Source: Candidatus Nanopelagicales bacterium
GTDB lineage: Bacteria; Actinomycetota; Actinomycetes; S36-B12
Direction of reading: 5' to 3'
Assembly: GCA_030726915.1 (NCBI GenBank)
Contig: JANRCR010000055.1
Coordinates: 1 to 49,623 of the forward strand
Length of the DNA stretch: 49,623 nt
Shown here: one piece after another, positions 32,709 to 41,623 of the stretch
Numbering within the stretch: position 1 is the first letter of the stretch
Layout: each line of letters opens with the position of its first letter
Notes under the pieces: model-generated
Databases searched by the model: none
Told to the model about the DNA's origin: nothing
The model's input: only the letters and a program-made list of their open reading frames with translations
Position numbers and translations under genes: made by a program

Positions 32709-34258
32709 GGCCGCCACGATCCCGCCAGTGCGTCCCAGGTGCGCCCGGGCACGAGCAGTGATTTGGCGACGCGCTCGGAGGGCGTCCTGGGCAGGTCATC
32801 GCGAACCTCCCAGAAGCGCGGCACCTTGAAGCGCGCGATCCGGTCACCACAGAAATCTCCTAGCACGGCAGCCGCGGCCTCGGCATCGCGGCTGTCTGTC
32901 AGGACCAGATATGCCTTGACCTCTTCTCCGCGCAGTTCATCCGGCTCAGCCACGACGGCGGCCATGCGCACATCCGGGTGGGCCAGCAGGGTGTCCTCCA
33001 CCTCGCGCGCGGCGATGTTCTCCCCCGCTCGACGGACAACCTCTTTGAGGCGCCCGACCAGGGTGATGATGCCCGACTCATCCCCTCGGGCCAGGTCACC
33101 GGTATGCAGCCAACCGCCGCGGAAGATATGCGCTGTTGCCTGCGCCTCATCGTCGTATCCCGACATCATCCCGGGACCCCGCATCACGAGCTCACCGACG
33201 GTGTTGGCGGGGACATCCACATCGTTGGTGTCCACGATCCGCACCTCACGGCCTGGCTTGGCGACACCGATGCTCCCGGATCCGACCAGGGCATCATGCT
33301 CAACATCCGTGACGTGGATGTCGCCGCCGGTCTCCGTCATGCCGAACACTTCGAACCACGGCGCGCCCCAGCGCTGCTCAAGATCGGCATGGCGTGCGGG
33401 TGGGATGGCCGAACATTGGATCACCCGCACGCGATGGTCATGGTCGCGCGGACTCGGGTCGGTGGTCAGCAGCATCGACGGCATCGAGGCCACGCAGTAG
33501 AAGTAGGTGGCCTCGTGCTCACGGAGGCGATCCCACAGGGTGGCGGGGTGAAAACCATCAAGCACCACCACCGAGGCGCCGCTGACGAGTGACGCCGCGA
33601 TATTCCACTGGGGATCCATATAGGACATGGCCTGCGCGGTGAGCAGGCGATCCTCCGGCTGCAGTCTGGGGAAGCCGGTCACCAGGCTGGTGGCGAGGTG
33701 CAGCCAGTAGTGATGGGAGAGCAGACACCCCTTCGGGTGGCCCGTCGTACCGGAGGTGAACTGCACGTTGACGATGTCGTCCGGGTCGTGCACGTCGGGG
33801 AGTGGGTCTTCATCGACAGGGGGCGAGGCCAGGTCGGCCACGTCGATGACGGGGATGGTCAGCGGTGCCACCTGGTCGCCAAGTTCGGGTGTCGTGATGA
33901 CCGCGACGCTGTGGGATTTAGCAAGAATCCAACCGGCATCATCGTGGCGGAGTTTGGTGTTGAGGGGCACCGCCGTGGCACCGAGTCGCGCCAGGGCAAG
34001 CCAGAGCAGGGGCACCTCGGGTCGATTGTGCAGCAGCAGCGCCACGCGATCACCCGCGCGCACACCCCGCGAGCGCAGATGGCGTGCGAGTCGATCGACG
34101 CCCCGGGCGACATCGGAGAAGGTGAGGGTGGCGCTGGCTTCGGGCTCGGGTCCCTCGCGGAGGTCGAAGATCCAGGCGATGCGATCCGGCCACAGTTCTG
34201 CGGCGCGACGGAGAGCACCCGGCAGCGTGCTGGCTTCGAGATCGGACGCGGATTGCAT
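32705..34258 (-). CDS. AMP-forming acyl-CoA ligase (CaiC-like)
   Basis: 517-residue ANL-superfamily enzyme that activates a carboxylic acid via an acyl-AMP. The P-loop is FTSGTTGHPKG, then FGMTETGG (A5), HTGDL (A7) and GRLKEVVRRAGENIAAREVE (A8). At the C-terminal A10 motif the usual GK is replaced: the sequence reads LPRTPSERVAKSLL, so the conserved catalytic Lys is shifted or absent, as I recall for one CaiC-like subgroup. It starts 5 bp after the crotonase stop. The substrate is unknown. Confidence 0.87.
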   Translation of the reverse strand: MQSASDLEASTLPGALRRAAELWPDRIAWIFDLREGPEPEASATLTFSDVARGVDRLARHLRSRGVRAGDRVALLLHNRPEVPLLWLALARLGATAVPLNTKLRHDDAGWILAKSHSVAVITTPELGDQVAPLTIPVIDVADLASPPVDEDPLPDVHDPDDIVNVQFTSGTTGHPKGCLLSHHYWLHLATSLVTGFPRLQPEDRLLTAQAMSYMDPQWNIAASLVSGASVVVLDGFHPATLWDRLREHEATYFYCVASMPSMLLTTDPSPRDHDHRVRVIQCSAIPPARHADLEQRWGAPWFEVFGMTETGGDIHVTDVEHDALVGSGSIGVAKPGREVRIVDTNDVDVPANTVGELVMRGPGMMSGYDDEAQATAHIFRGGWLHTGDLARGDESGIITLVGRLKEVVRRAGENIAAREVEDTLLAHPDVRMAAVVAEPDELRGEEVKAYLVLTDSRDAEAAAAVLGDFCGDRIARFKVPRFWEVRDDLPRTPSERVAKSLLVPGRTWDALAGSWRP

Positions 34259-34263
34259 GCCGG

Positions 34264-35019
34264 TCAGCGCTCGCGGAAGGCCGATGTGGCGACCTGGGGT
34301 TCACCGGTGCCCAACGTCGACAGGGCGATGTCAACCTCCGCGTCGAGTGCCTCGGCGATGGACATCTCACTCCCCTCGTCGATGAGGCGCTTGGCGAGTC
34401 GCAGGGCACCCGCCGGACGTGCCACGAGACGCTCAGCGATCTCGGCCGCGGCAGCCTCATGGGCGCCGTCCGGCACGACGCGGGTGACGAGGCCCAGTTC
34501 GTAGGCGCGGTCGGCGCCGAAGCGCTCGCCGAGGAGCACGAGCTCCTTGGCTCGCAGCGGGCCGACCAGGCGCGGAAGGATGGCGGAGGCGCCATTGGTG
34601 CTGCTGAGGCCGACCTCCACCTCCGGGAAGGCAAACACGGCATCGGCGCTGGCGATCACGAGGTCACAGGCGAGGGCGAATTCCGCACCGGCACCGATCG
34701 CGTAGCCGTGCACCGCGGCGATGACGGGACCGGGGTAGGACAGCGTGCGGCGGGTGACGTCCTGGAGTCGCTGCAGGCGGACCCGGGCATCGTCGAGGGT
34801 CTCATCCGGAGTGAAGTCCTTGAGGTCAAATCCGGCGCAGAACGCTCGGCCTGTGCCCGCGAGGATGACGACGCGAGCCCCATCGGAGCGTGCCCGGTCG
34901 AAGGCATCCAGCAGGTCATCGACAAGTCCGGCCGTCACGGCGTTGAGACGATGGGGCCGGTCGAGGCGCACCCAGGCGATGGCCCCATCGAGGGCATAAC
35001 TCACATCAGTGTCCGGCAC
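34264..35019 (-). CDS. Enoyl-CoA hydratase/isomerase (crotonase family)
   Basis: 251 residues. Crotonase landmarks: RLDRPHRLNAVT, the oxyanion stretch AFCAGFDLKDF, and VHGYAIGAGAEFALACDLVIAS; the second catalytic Glu region reads FAFPEVEVGLSS. It acts on a 2-enoyl-CoA in the cytosol. GTG 35019 has TAGCGT six bases upstream, so this promoter drives the crotonase-ligase-GNAT operon. The set looks like a small acid-activation and hydration module. Confidence 0.87.
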   Translation of the reverse strand: MPDTDVSYALDGAIAWVRLDRPHRLNAVTAGLVDDLLDAFDRARSDGARVVILAGTGRAFCAGFDLKDFTPDETLDDARVRLQRLQDVTRRTLSYPGPVIAAVHGYAIGAGAEFALACDLVIASADAVFAFPEVEVGLSSTNGASAILPRLVGPLRAKELVLLGERFGADRAYELGLVTRVVPDGAHEAAAAEIAERLVARPAGALRLAKRLIDEGSEMSIAEALDAEVDIALSTLGTGEPQVATSAFRER

Positions 35020-35055
35020 GACGCGACGCTACCAGCCTGTGGTGTCGGCCCGACG

Positions 35056-36591
35056 TTAGCGTTTGAGTGGGCAGCGCACATCCCTCGGCGGGATCCGCAA
35101 CTCCACGAGATAGCGCGTGATGGGTCGATCAACACAGCCGGTGGTGCGGCCGTAGACGATGTGATGTGTGCCGGCGTACTGCACGGTGCGGGTGCCCGTG
35201 AAGGCTTTCGCCATCTCCACTGCTGCGGTCCAGGGGGTGCGGTTGTCCGCCGCGGCGTTGGCGACGAGGGGCGGGGTGCGCAGGGTGAGGGGAGTGAGGA
35301 TCCGCGGGATCGGGCGACCGAATCGCGGCAATCCTGCGCACTGGGCGCCTTCGCGGATAGCGGACTGCCCCACGTGGACTCCACCCGCGGCAGCTCCTTC
35401 ACGGGCGATGTCCGCCAGTCGCGCGGCCGACGGGCGATCGGGCATGTCGGAGCAGTTGACGTAGGTCCACTGTGGGTCGAACCAGCCCTTGGTGATTGCG
35501 GCCGAGGCTGTCAAGGATGCGGTGGTCGCGCGAGATCCCAGGGCGGCATCGAGTCGGTCCAGCAGACCTGCCACGGCGGTCCACGTGGAGTGGTAGGAGG
35601 CCAGCGAGATGATCTCGCGACCCACACTCCACCGGGTCACCGTCGCACCGGAGGTGTCGCGCAGGGTGCGCCTCTGGAGCGCGGCCATGACGCGGTTGTA
35701 CTTCGCCTCGTAGGAGGTGCCGAGTGCTGAGAGCATCGTTGTGATCGCAAGCGGGTCATCCCAGGTGTGCTCGCGGGCCCAGAGGTCGATGGTGGACAGG
35801 GGCGAGATGACACCGTCGAGCAGGAGGGCACGCACCCGCTGGGGGAAGTACTGCGCGTAGGCGCGTCCCACTGTCGAGCCGTAACTCATACCCCAAAAGG
35901 TGAGGGTGTCCTGGCCCAGCGCGTCCCTGATCGCATCAAGATCACGCACAAGTTGCCAGGTCCCGACGTACGGCGCGTGACGCCGGTTGGCGTCGAAGCA
36001 CGCTGCTGCAGCCTCGCCGTTCACCCGCATGTACTTCGCCGTCCAGGCATCCCAGTCGACGGGGCCTGTCTTGGGTGGCTGGATGTCCTTGACACTGCAC
36101 CCGGATATCGACGGCTCCGATCCACCGACACCGCGTGGGTCCCACGCCACGATGTCGAAGCGGTCTCGCACACGCTGCGGCAGCATCCCCTGCACCCAGG
36201 CAATGTTGGACACGGCTCGAGAGCCTGGCCCACCGGGATTGAAGGTGAGTACGCCGATCCGCTCCGACGGCTTGGCTGCGGGGATGCGGGCGACCGAGAT
36301 GCGGTAGGTGCCGTCCACGCGGGCATCGCCCCAGTCGCGCGGCACGGTGAGCGAGCCGCAGCGTGCCGTGCTCGGCATGGATGAGTCACAGGCGCGCCAG
36401 TCGATGCCGGCCCGCGGGGTCGCGGGCGCCGCGGGGGCCGCGACGATCTCAGCCGCGGGCGGGGCGGCTGATGCACCGGTGCCACCGGTAAGACCGATGG
36501 CCATCGTCGCGATGATCGTCGCCGCGATGATCGGCGTCACCCGACCCGGCATCCCCCCGAGTGGGCTCGTGCTGACCATGGCCGGACGCAT
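35056..36591 (-). CDS. Secreted alpha/beta hydrolase, TAP-like peptidase
   Basis: 511 residues with a signal peptide (to about residue 43) and an alpha/beta-hydrolase domain of the tripeptidyl aminopeptidase (TAP/SlpD) type. The oxyanion region NPGGPGSRAV, the nucleophile elbow WGMSYGS, and a C-terminal TAP-like domain with NRTPWTAAVEMAKAF and the catalytic His in GTHHIVYG are visible. ATG 36591 has TAGTCT six bases upstream. It likely trims peptides outside the cell, alongside the S53 peptidase of this region. Confidence 0.88.
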   Translation of the reverse strand: MRPAMVSTSPLGGMPGRVTPIIAATIIATMAIGLTGGTGASAAPPAAEIVAAPAAPATPRAGIDWRACDSSMPSTARCGSLTVPRDWGDARVDGTYRISVARIPAAKPSERIGVLTFNPGGPGSRAVSNIAWVQGMLPQRVRDRFDIVAWDPRGVGGSEPSISGCSVKDIQPPKTGPVDWDAWTAKYMRVNGEAAAACFDANRRHAPYVGTWQLVRDLDAIRDALGQDTLTFWGMSYGSTVGRAYAQYFPQRVRALLLDGVISPLSTIDLWAREHTWDDPLAITTMLSALGTSYEAKYNRVMAALQRRTLRDTSGATVTRWSVGREIISLASYHSTWTAVAGLLDRLDAALGSRATTASLTASAAITKGWFDPQWTYVNCSDMPDRPSAARLADIAREGAAAGGVHVGQSAIREGAQCAGLPRFGRPIPRILTPLTLRTPPLVANAAADNRTPWTAAVEMAKAFTGTRTVQYAGTHHIVYGRTTGCVDRPITRYLVELRIPPRDVRCPLKR

Positions 36592-36625
36592 AGCCCCAGA
36601 CTAGGCGGGGGTCACCTCAATAGTT

Positions 36626-36657
36626 TGCCGAGGAGCACGAGTGTGCCGAGGAGCACG
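36626..36657. repeat. 14-bp direct repeat
   Basis: TGCCGAGGAGCACG occurs at 36626-36639 and 36644-36657 in the gap between the TAP-like peptidase promoter and the 2TM gene. No role is evident. Confidence 0.6.
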
Positions 36658-36734
36658 TGTCACACGAGCCGGTCGATGATGCCGGCGAGTGCGGGCTGTC
36701 GTCGGCTTATTGACAGCGGGCCTACCGTGGAATC

Positions 36735-36992
36735 ATGAGCAATGATGCAGCGCGCCAGGAGGCCATTCAGCGACTCCATCAGCGCAGGGGATTCCTCAAC
36801 TACGTGATCGGGGCGGTCGTCGTCTCGCTCTTCATGGTCCTGATCTGGTTCATCTCCGGCAGGGGCTACTTCTGGCCCGTGTGGGTCATGGGCGGTTTTG
36901 CCGTGGGTCTTATCTTCTACGGCGTCAACCAGGTCATGCACAAGCCCCTGACCGAAGATCAGATCCAGCGCGAGATGGCGAAGGGTTCCTAG
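36735..36992 (+). CDS. 2TM-domain small membrane protein
   Basis: 85 residues: basic helical start (EAIQRLHQRRGFLNYVIG), two membrane helices around WPVWVMGGFAVGLIFYG and a charged tail. This matches the 2TM domain family. TACCGT (36723-36728) lies six bases before ATG 36735, leaderless. The next gene starts 17 bp downstream with its own -10-like hexamer. Confidence 0.78.
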   Translation: MSNDAARQEAIQRLHQRRGFLNYVIGAVVVSLFMVLIWFISGRGYFWPVWVMGGFAVGLIFYGVNQVMHKPLTEDQIQREMAKGS

Positions 36993-37008
36993 GAGTAGCC
37001 TGCGCGCC

Positions 37009-38001
37009 ATGACACCGCTGGTCATCGCCCACCGAGGGGCGAGCGGATATCTGCCCGAGAGCACCCTGCCCGCCAAGGCTCTCGCCGTGGGTCAGGGGGC
37101 CGACTACGTCGAGCACGACGTCGTCATGACACGCGACAATCGCCTGCTCATCAACCACGATCTCTGGCTCGACAATGTCAGTGACGTGGCGATGCGCTAC
37201 CCCGGCCGTCAGCGTGCCGATGGCCACTACTACGTCATTGACTTCGATCTTGACGAGATCCTCACCCTCGCGGTGACCGAGCGATTCACGACCGTTGATG
37301 GTCAGCAGCGCCCAGTTTTCCCCGACCGCTTCCCCCTGTGGCAGTCGAATTTTGGCTTCCACACGCTGGAGTCAGAGCTGGAGTTCCTGCGCGGCGTACG
37401 CCACAGCCTCGGCAGAGACGTGGGGATCTTCTCGGAGTTGAAGTCGCCGTGGTTTCACGAGCAGGAGGGCAGGGATCTCCCCTCGGCTGTGTACGACGTC
37501 CTGGCTCGCTACGGCTATCGCACACGCGAGGATCGATGTCGGGTCATGAGTTTTGATGCGCGGGCTCTGCAGCGCATCCGCGCTGACATCGCCCCACGCG
37601 TGGGGGTCGACCTCCCGCTGACTCAACTCATCGGCCATACCGAGGATCACGAGACCTTCGAACAGTTGCCGGACGGGACGTGGGCAAACTACGACTACGA
37701 CTGGATGCTTGAGCACAACTCCATGGAGCAGGTGCGCACCTGGGCTGATGGCATCGGGCCGGATCTGACGATGTTGGTGCGACAGGGCACGCAGCCGGGA
37801 TCCATCGCAGCGACCGACCTCGCAGATGAGGCCCATGCTGCCGGGCTGTATGTCACGCCCTGGACCGTGCGGGTCGATCAACTGCCATCCTGTGCGCCCA
37901 CCGTTGATGCCCTCGTGACAGCGCTCGTGCAGGAGTGCCGCGTCGATGGCATCATCACGGACTTTCCCGATCGGGTCCTGCGGGCCCTGGGTCGGAGCTA
38001 G
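37009..38001 (+). CDS. Glycerophosphodiester phosphodiesterase GlpQ-like
   Basis: 330 residues. The GDPD signatures are IAHRGASGYLPEST at the N-terminus, YVEHDVVMT and LLINHDLWL, with later FSELKSP and GIITDFPDRV. It hydrolyses glycerophosphodiesters to glycerol 3-phosphate and an alcohol. No signal peptide is visible, so it is predicted cytosolic. TAGCCT (36996-37001) lies seven bases before ATG 37009. Confidence 0.88.
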   Translation: MTPLVIAHRGASGYLPESTLPAKALAVGQGADYVEHDVVMTRDNRLLINHDLWLDNVSDVAMRYPGRQRADGHYYVIDFDLDEILTLAVTERFTTVDGQQRPVFPDRFPLWQSNFGFHTLESELEFLRGVRHSLGRDVGIFSELKSPWFHEQEGRDLPSAVYDVLARYGYRTREDRCRVMSFDARALQRIRADIAPRVGVDLPLTQLIGHTEDHETFEQLPDGTWANYDYDWMLEHNSMEQVRTWADGIGPDLTMLVRQGTQPGSIAATDLADEAHAAGLYVTPWTVRVDQLPSCAPTVDALVTALVQECRVDGIITDFPDRVLRALGRS

Positions 38002-38052
38002 AGCAGGGTCCTCCGGTCTGCGCATGTGCCGGTCCTAGCGGCCACGCCCGAT

Positions 38053-38088
38053 CTCGGCCCAGGTCGCCTGCACACTCTCGGCCCAGGT
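38053..38088. repeat. 12-bp direct repeat next to the palindromic element
   Basis: CTCGGCCCAGGT occurs at 38053-38064 and again at 38077-38088, 24 bp apart, immediately before palindromic element copy 2. It may be part of the same repeat unit. Confidence 0.6.
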
Positions 38089-38090
38089 AT

Positions 38091-38141
38091 CGAACTTCGG
38101 GTGAATAACGCCCTCCCGGGGCACTTTCCACCCGCAGATGG
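38091..38141. repeat. 51-nt palindromic element, copy 2
   Basis: Same length and 7-nt loop as the element at 1721-1771 and identical at 38 of 51 positions (first 11 bases identical: CGAACTTCGGG; also GGGCACTTTC and CCCG). At stem positions 12-13 and 39-40, AC/GT in copy 1 becomes TG/CA here, keeping both pairs. Six other pairs are lost, so this copy is partly degraded. It lies 66 bp before the acidic micro-lipoprotein gene. Confidence 0.7.
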
Positions 38142-38207
38142 GGCCGGGAAGGTCTGCGACACACTGAACCCACAAACGAGACTGACCCCATCAAGGAGAG
38201 GGACATC

Positions 38208-38405
38208 ATGACCAAGTCACACACTCCCTGGGCACGCGCGGCACGAGTGGGGGCAGCCATCGTCTTCGGATTCGGGGTGTTCGTGCCTGCCGTCACCGCC
38301 TGCTCGGGATCATCCGGAGATGAGACGGAGCAGGTGGAGGAGGAATCCTCCGACTCTGACGGTGATCTCGAGGAGACCGATCCCGAGCCTGATATCGAGG
38401 AGTAG
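38208..38405 (+). CDS. Micro-lipoprotein with acidic tail
   Basis: 65 residues. Signal peptide with lipobox AVTAC, leaving a mature chain of 34 residues of which 16 are Asp or Glu (ending DLEETDPEPDIEE). AAGGAG lies nine bases before ATG 38208. The tail is too short and charged to fold; it would coat the outer membrane face as an anionic anchor or bind cations. No known family. It is followed 232 bp later by another micro-lipoprotein. Confidence 0.7.
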   Translation: MTKSHTPWARAARVGAAIVFGFGVFVPAVTACSGSSGDETEQVEEESSDSDGDLEETDPEPDIEE

Positions 38406-38637
38406 CGCCAGGGGATCCATGGCTAAGCGCACACTCGCCGTGTCGCTCGGCTTTGCCGCCGACCTCGTGGGAGGCACAGTCGTCGGTTGGCTGCAGGAAT
38501 CCTCCCCGATCGAGGTGGCCACAGCCTCCGTGCCGGAAACCACTGCTCCCACACCCGGGGCTATGCCAGCCGCGTGGGTCCGCAGGGGCGTGCGCCGAGC
38601 CCTTACGGAAACGGCTGATTGGTGTCAGGATGCGCAG

Positions 38638-38775
<138 letters not shown>

Positions 38776-38777
38776 TA

Positions 38778-40367
38778 CTAGCGACGGGTGTCGGCGAGCA
38801 CGGCCTGGCTGGCGAAGCGGCCGGGGGCACCGATGACGCAGCCACCGGGGTGGGTGCCGGATCCACACTGGTAGTAACCCCGAATCGGCGTGCGGTAGTC
38901 GCTATATCCCGGTGCGGGTCGGAAGATCCACATCTGGTGGGGGAAGAATTCGCCCGCGTAGATGTTGCCCTCGGACAGGCCCGTGCGCTGCTCGATGATG
39001 TCGGGGGTGACCACCTCGCGCTGGAGCACGAGGTCATTGAAGTTGGGGAAGAAGCGCTGCAGGGTGGCCTGCACCCGGTCCGCCATCTTCTCCCGCTCAG
39101 CATCCCAGGTGCTGTCCTTGAGCTCATGGGGTGTGTACATCACGTAGCAGGACATGACGTGCTTGCCCGGGGGCGCCATATCCGGATCGATGAGGGACTG
39201 GATCGATGCGTCGATGTAGGGGTGCTCGCTGTACCAGCCGTACTTCGCCGTGTCGTAGGCCCGCTCCATGTACTCCACGGTGGGAGCAACGTTGACGAAG
39301 CCGACGTACTGGTCGGTGCGATCACCGAGGGCGGGGTAGTGCGGGACGCCATCCAGGGCGAAGTTGACCTTGGATGACACCCCCTGGAAGCGGAAGCGCT
39401 GGATGGTGTCGACAAGCTCGGCGGGCAACTCGCGAGGGTCGGCGATCTGCAGGAAGGTGCGACGCGGGTCGAGCGAACTGATCACGACGGGCGCGCGGAA
39501 TTCGGTGCCGTCCACGAGGGCGACGCCGGTGGTCCTGCCGTCATCGGTGATGAGATGCGACACGGTGGACTCGAGTCGGATCTCCGCGCCGTACGCCGTC
39601 GCCGCGCGGGCCAGCACCTGGGTGAAGCCACCGTTGCCCCCCTTGTGGAAGGACCACGAACCGCCGATGCCGTCATGCTCGCCCATGGAGAGATAGAGCC
39701 AGTTCATGCCCGACCCCGGTGACATCGGCCCGAGTTTGATCCCGACGCACGCCGATGAGCAGATGGTCGCCTTAATGATGTCGGATTCGAGGTAGTCATC
39801 GACGAAGTCGGAGATACTCCCGGTGAGCAGACGCACCGAGTCGTGGATGACCTTGGTGTCGGCGCTGCCCAGGTGCTTGAGCAACCAGCGCACCTCATCG
39901 GCATCCTCGGGCGCCTTGCTAAAGAGGTTGGGGGGCGCCGAGTCGAAGAGTGGGCGCAGGAATTGACGCACCCGCGCGGTGTCATGCTCAAAACGCTCCA
40001 TGCCGTCAACATCCGCGCGTGAATGTCGAGCGATCTCCTGGCGATTGATCTCGGCATCGGGACCGAGGAGGAAGTAGTCACCGTTATCCATGGGCGCGAA
40101 GTGCGAGCGCATGTAGAGCGGCATGAATCCATAGCGCACCAGGTCGAGCTCGGCGATGATCTCCGGCCGCAGCAGACTGAGAGCGTAAGAGAACGTCGTA
40201 AAGGAATAGCCAGGGCGCAACTCCTCGGTGATCGCTGCTCCCCCGACCATGTTTTGCTGCTCGAGGACGAGGACGCGCTGCCCAGCTTGGGCGAGATAGG
40301 CCGCGTTGGTGAGGCCGTTATGGCCTCCTCCGATGACGATCGCGTCGTAGGCGTTGGTCTCGGTCAT
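38778..40367 (-). CDS. FAD-dependent phytoene dehydrogenase-like oxidoreductase
   Basis: 529 residues. The N-terminal dinucleotide motif is IVIGGGHNGLTNAAYLAQAG, followed by VLVLEQQNMVGGAAITEE; a C-terminal FAD motif lies in YYQCGSGTHPGGCVIGAPG. This is the PYROXD2/phytoene desaturase-like branch of the amine oxidase superfamily. It starts one base after the stop of the GcvT-type gene, so the two are one operon. Carotenoid genes are absent nearby, so a carotenoid role is not supported; the folate-linked partner suggests oxidation of a methylated or amine compound. Confidence 0.85.
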   Translation of the reverse strand: MTETNAYDAIVIGGGHNGLTNAAYLAQAGQRVLVLEQQNMVGGAAITEELRPGYSFTTFSYALSLLRPEIIAELDLVRYGFMPLYMRSHFAPMDNGDYFLLGPDAEINRQEIARHSRADVDGMERFEHDTARVRQFLRPLFDSAPPNLFSKAPEDADEVRWLLKHLGSADTKVIHDSVRLLTGSISDFVDDYLESDIIKATICSSACVGIKLGPMSPGSGMNWLYLSMGEHDGIGGSWSFHKGGNGGFTQVLARAATAYGAEIRLESTVSHLITDDGRTTGVALVDGTEFRAPVVISSLDPRRTFLQIADPRELPAELVDTIQRFRFQGVSSKVNFALDGVPHYPALGDRTDQYVGFVNVAPTVEYMERAYDTAKYGWYSEHPYIDASIQSLIDPDMAPPGKHVMSCYVMYTPHELKDSTWDAEREKMADRVQATLQRFFPNFNDLVLQREVVTPDIIEQRTGLSEGNIYAGEFFPHQMWIFRPAPGYSDYRTPIRGYYQCGSGTHPGGCVIGAPGRFASQAVLADTRR

Positions 40368-40368
40368 C

Positions 40369-41568
40369 TCAGGCCGTCTTCCTCTCGGGGTTGTAGAACG
40401 GCAGCGTCGTCACGGTCGCGCGGACGTTGATGTATTCGTGATTGAGGGTCTGCTCGATGAAGATCTCGGTGCCCGGGGCCGCGTACTTCGGTTTGACGCG
40501 AGCAATGCCGACATGGCGTTGCAGGACGGGTGAGTACATAAAGCTTGTGGCGTAGCCGATGCGCTTGTCCTTGTCGTTGTAGATCATCGTCTCCCAGGCG
40601 ACGGGGATCTCATCGGGCTCCGCAAGCAGACCGTTGGATGTAAAGAGGGTGTAGTAGTCCTGCCAGTCGACGGTGATACCGACCGTCGCCCAGCGCGATG
40701 CACCCTCAGCGCGTTCGCGCAGGATGGCGCCGCGGCCGATGAAGGGCCGCGTGGGGTCATCGATCCCCTTGAGCAACCAGCCGAGCCCGAGTTCATCCGG
40801 GGTGAATCGTTCATCAGCCGTGAAGGCGTAGCGACTTGACGAGAATTCGACGCCGATGAGCGGCAGCCCCGCCTCGATGCGGGTCATGCCCAGTGCCTCG
40901 TCGCCGTACGGGCGCAGGCCGTGCGGACGTCCGGCATCGAGCAGGGCGTCCAGCACGCGGAGGGCGTCGGCCGCGGGGATGAGCAACTCATAGCCCAGGT
41001 CACCGCTGAATCCGGTCCGGCTCACGGTCACGGGAGTGTCGGCGATCTTGGTTTCGGTAAATCCGAAGTAGCGCAGATCAGCGATGTCCGGAGTCAGCGT
41101 CTCGAGGATGGCGCGTGATCGAGGTCCCTGCAGGGCCAGGGAGGCGTACTCGTCGCTGCAGTCGAGGATCTCGACCTCGAATGGGCGCGCGATCTGTCGC
41201 AGATAGCCGAAGTTGGGCTCGGCTGACGTCAGGAGGAATTCATCGGATGAGAAGCGGAAGAGCACACCGTCCTCCAGGACGAATCCGGCGTCATCGCACC
41301 AGATGGTGTACTGCGCTCGACCCGGCTTGACGGCGCGGACGTCGCGCGCAAACACGTAGGAGCAGAAGCGTTCGGCATCGCGGCCGCGGATCCAATACTT
41401 GTGGAGCGGCGAGGTATCAAAAAAGCCGGCCGCATTGCGCACGCCGAAGTATTCGTGCTTGGTGGACAGGTCGTAGCGCACGGCGGAGAGGTAGCCCGCC
41501 CAGTTGCCCCAGGACTGGCTCTGGCTGAGTGCGGCCAGACGGGGGTGGAAGGGAGTCGTCTTCATCAT
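40369..41568 (-). CDS. GcvT-family folate-dependent aminomethyl/methyl transferase
   Basis: 399 residues. The folate-binding hallmarks of the T-protein family are visible: YTIWCDDAGFVLEDGVLF with the key Asp, SLALQGPRS, SRTGFSGDLGYEL, and GMTRIEAGLPLIGVEF. There is no linked gcvH or gcvP, so it is probably a stand-alone demethylase or oxidase partner. ATG 41568 is fixed by TAAGGT six bases upstream (a second ATG follows). It heads the operon with the FAD oxidoreductase and faces a TetR gene across the palindrome 41586-41607. Confidence 0.86.
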   Translation of the reverse strand: MMKTTPFHPRLAALSQSQSWGNWAGYLSAVRYDLSTKHEYFGVRNAAGFFDTSPLHKYWIRGRDAERFCSYVFARDVRAVKPGRAQYTIWCDDAGFVLEDGVLFRFSSDEFLLTSAEPNFGYLRQIARPFEVEILDCSDEYASLALQGPRSRAILETLTPDIADLRYFGFTETKIADTPVTVSRTGFSGDLGYELLIPAADALRVLDALLDAGRPHGLRPYGDEALGMTRIEAGLPLIGVEFSSSRYAFTADERFTPDELGLGWLLKGIDDPTRPFIGRGAILRERAEGASRWATVGITVDWQDYYTLFTSNGLLAEPDEIPVAWETMIYNDKDKRIGYATSFMYSPVLQRHVGIARVKPKYAAPGTEIFIEQTLNHEYINVRATVTTLPFYNPERKTA

Positions 41569-41585
41569 GTCGCCACCTTAGGCCC

Positions 41586-41607
41586 CTATTGGACAAATGC
41601 GCAATAG
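41586..41607. promoter_or_regulatory. TetR-type operator between the GcvT operon and its regulator
   Basis: CTATTG-N10-CAATAG, a 22-bp inverted repeat in the 55-bp gap between divergent starts 41568 and 41624. It lies just upstream of both -10 hexamers (TAAGGT at 41575-41580 on the minus strand, TACCGT at 41612-41617 on the plus strand), so one bound dimer could control both directions. Confidence 0.75.
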
Positions 41608-41623
41608 CCTTTACCGTGGGGAC

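Noticed and set aside
34459-35730. 423-codon plus-strand open frame
   Set aside because: Antisense to the crotonase and the TAP-like peptidase; no start signal or domain.
38419-38637. Possible longer start for the Gln-Asn lipoprotein or a separate gene
   Set aside because: In frame and open, but it would place a 73-residue extension before a perfect lipoprotein signal peptide, and ATG 38638 has its own promoter hexamer. No homology seen.
38778-40367. Carotenoid desaturase
   Set aside because: The fold matches, but no phytoene synthase or cyclase gene is nearby and the operon partner is a folate-binding protein, so a carotenoid role is not supported.
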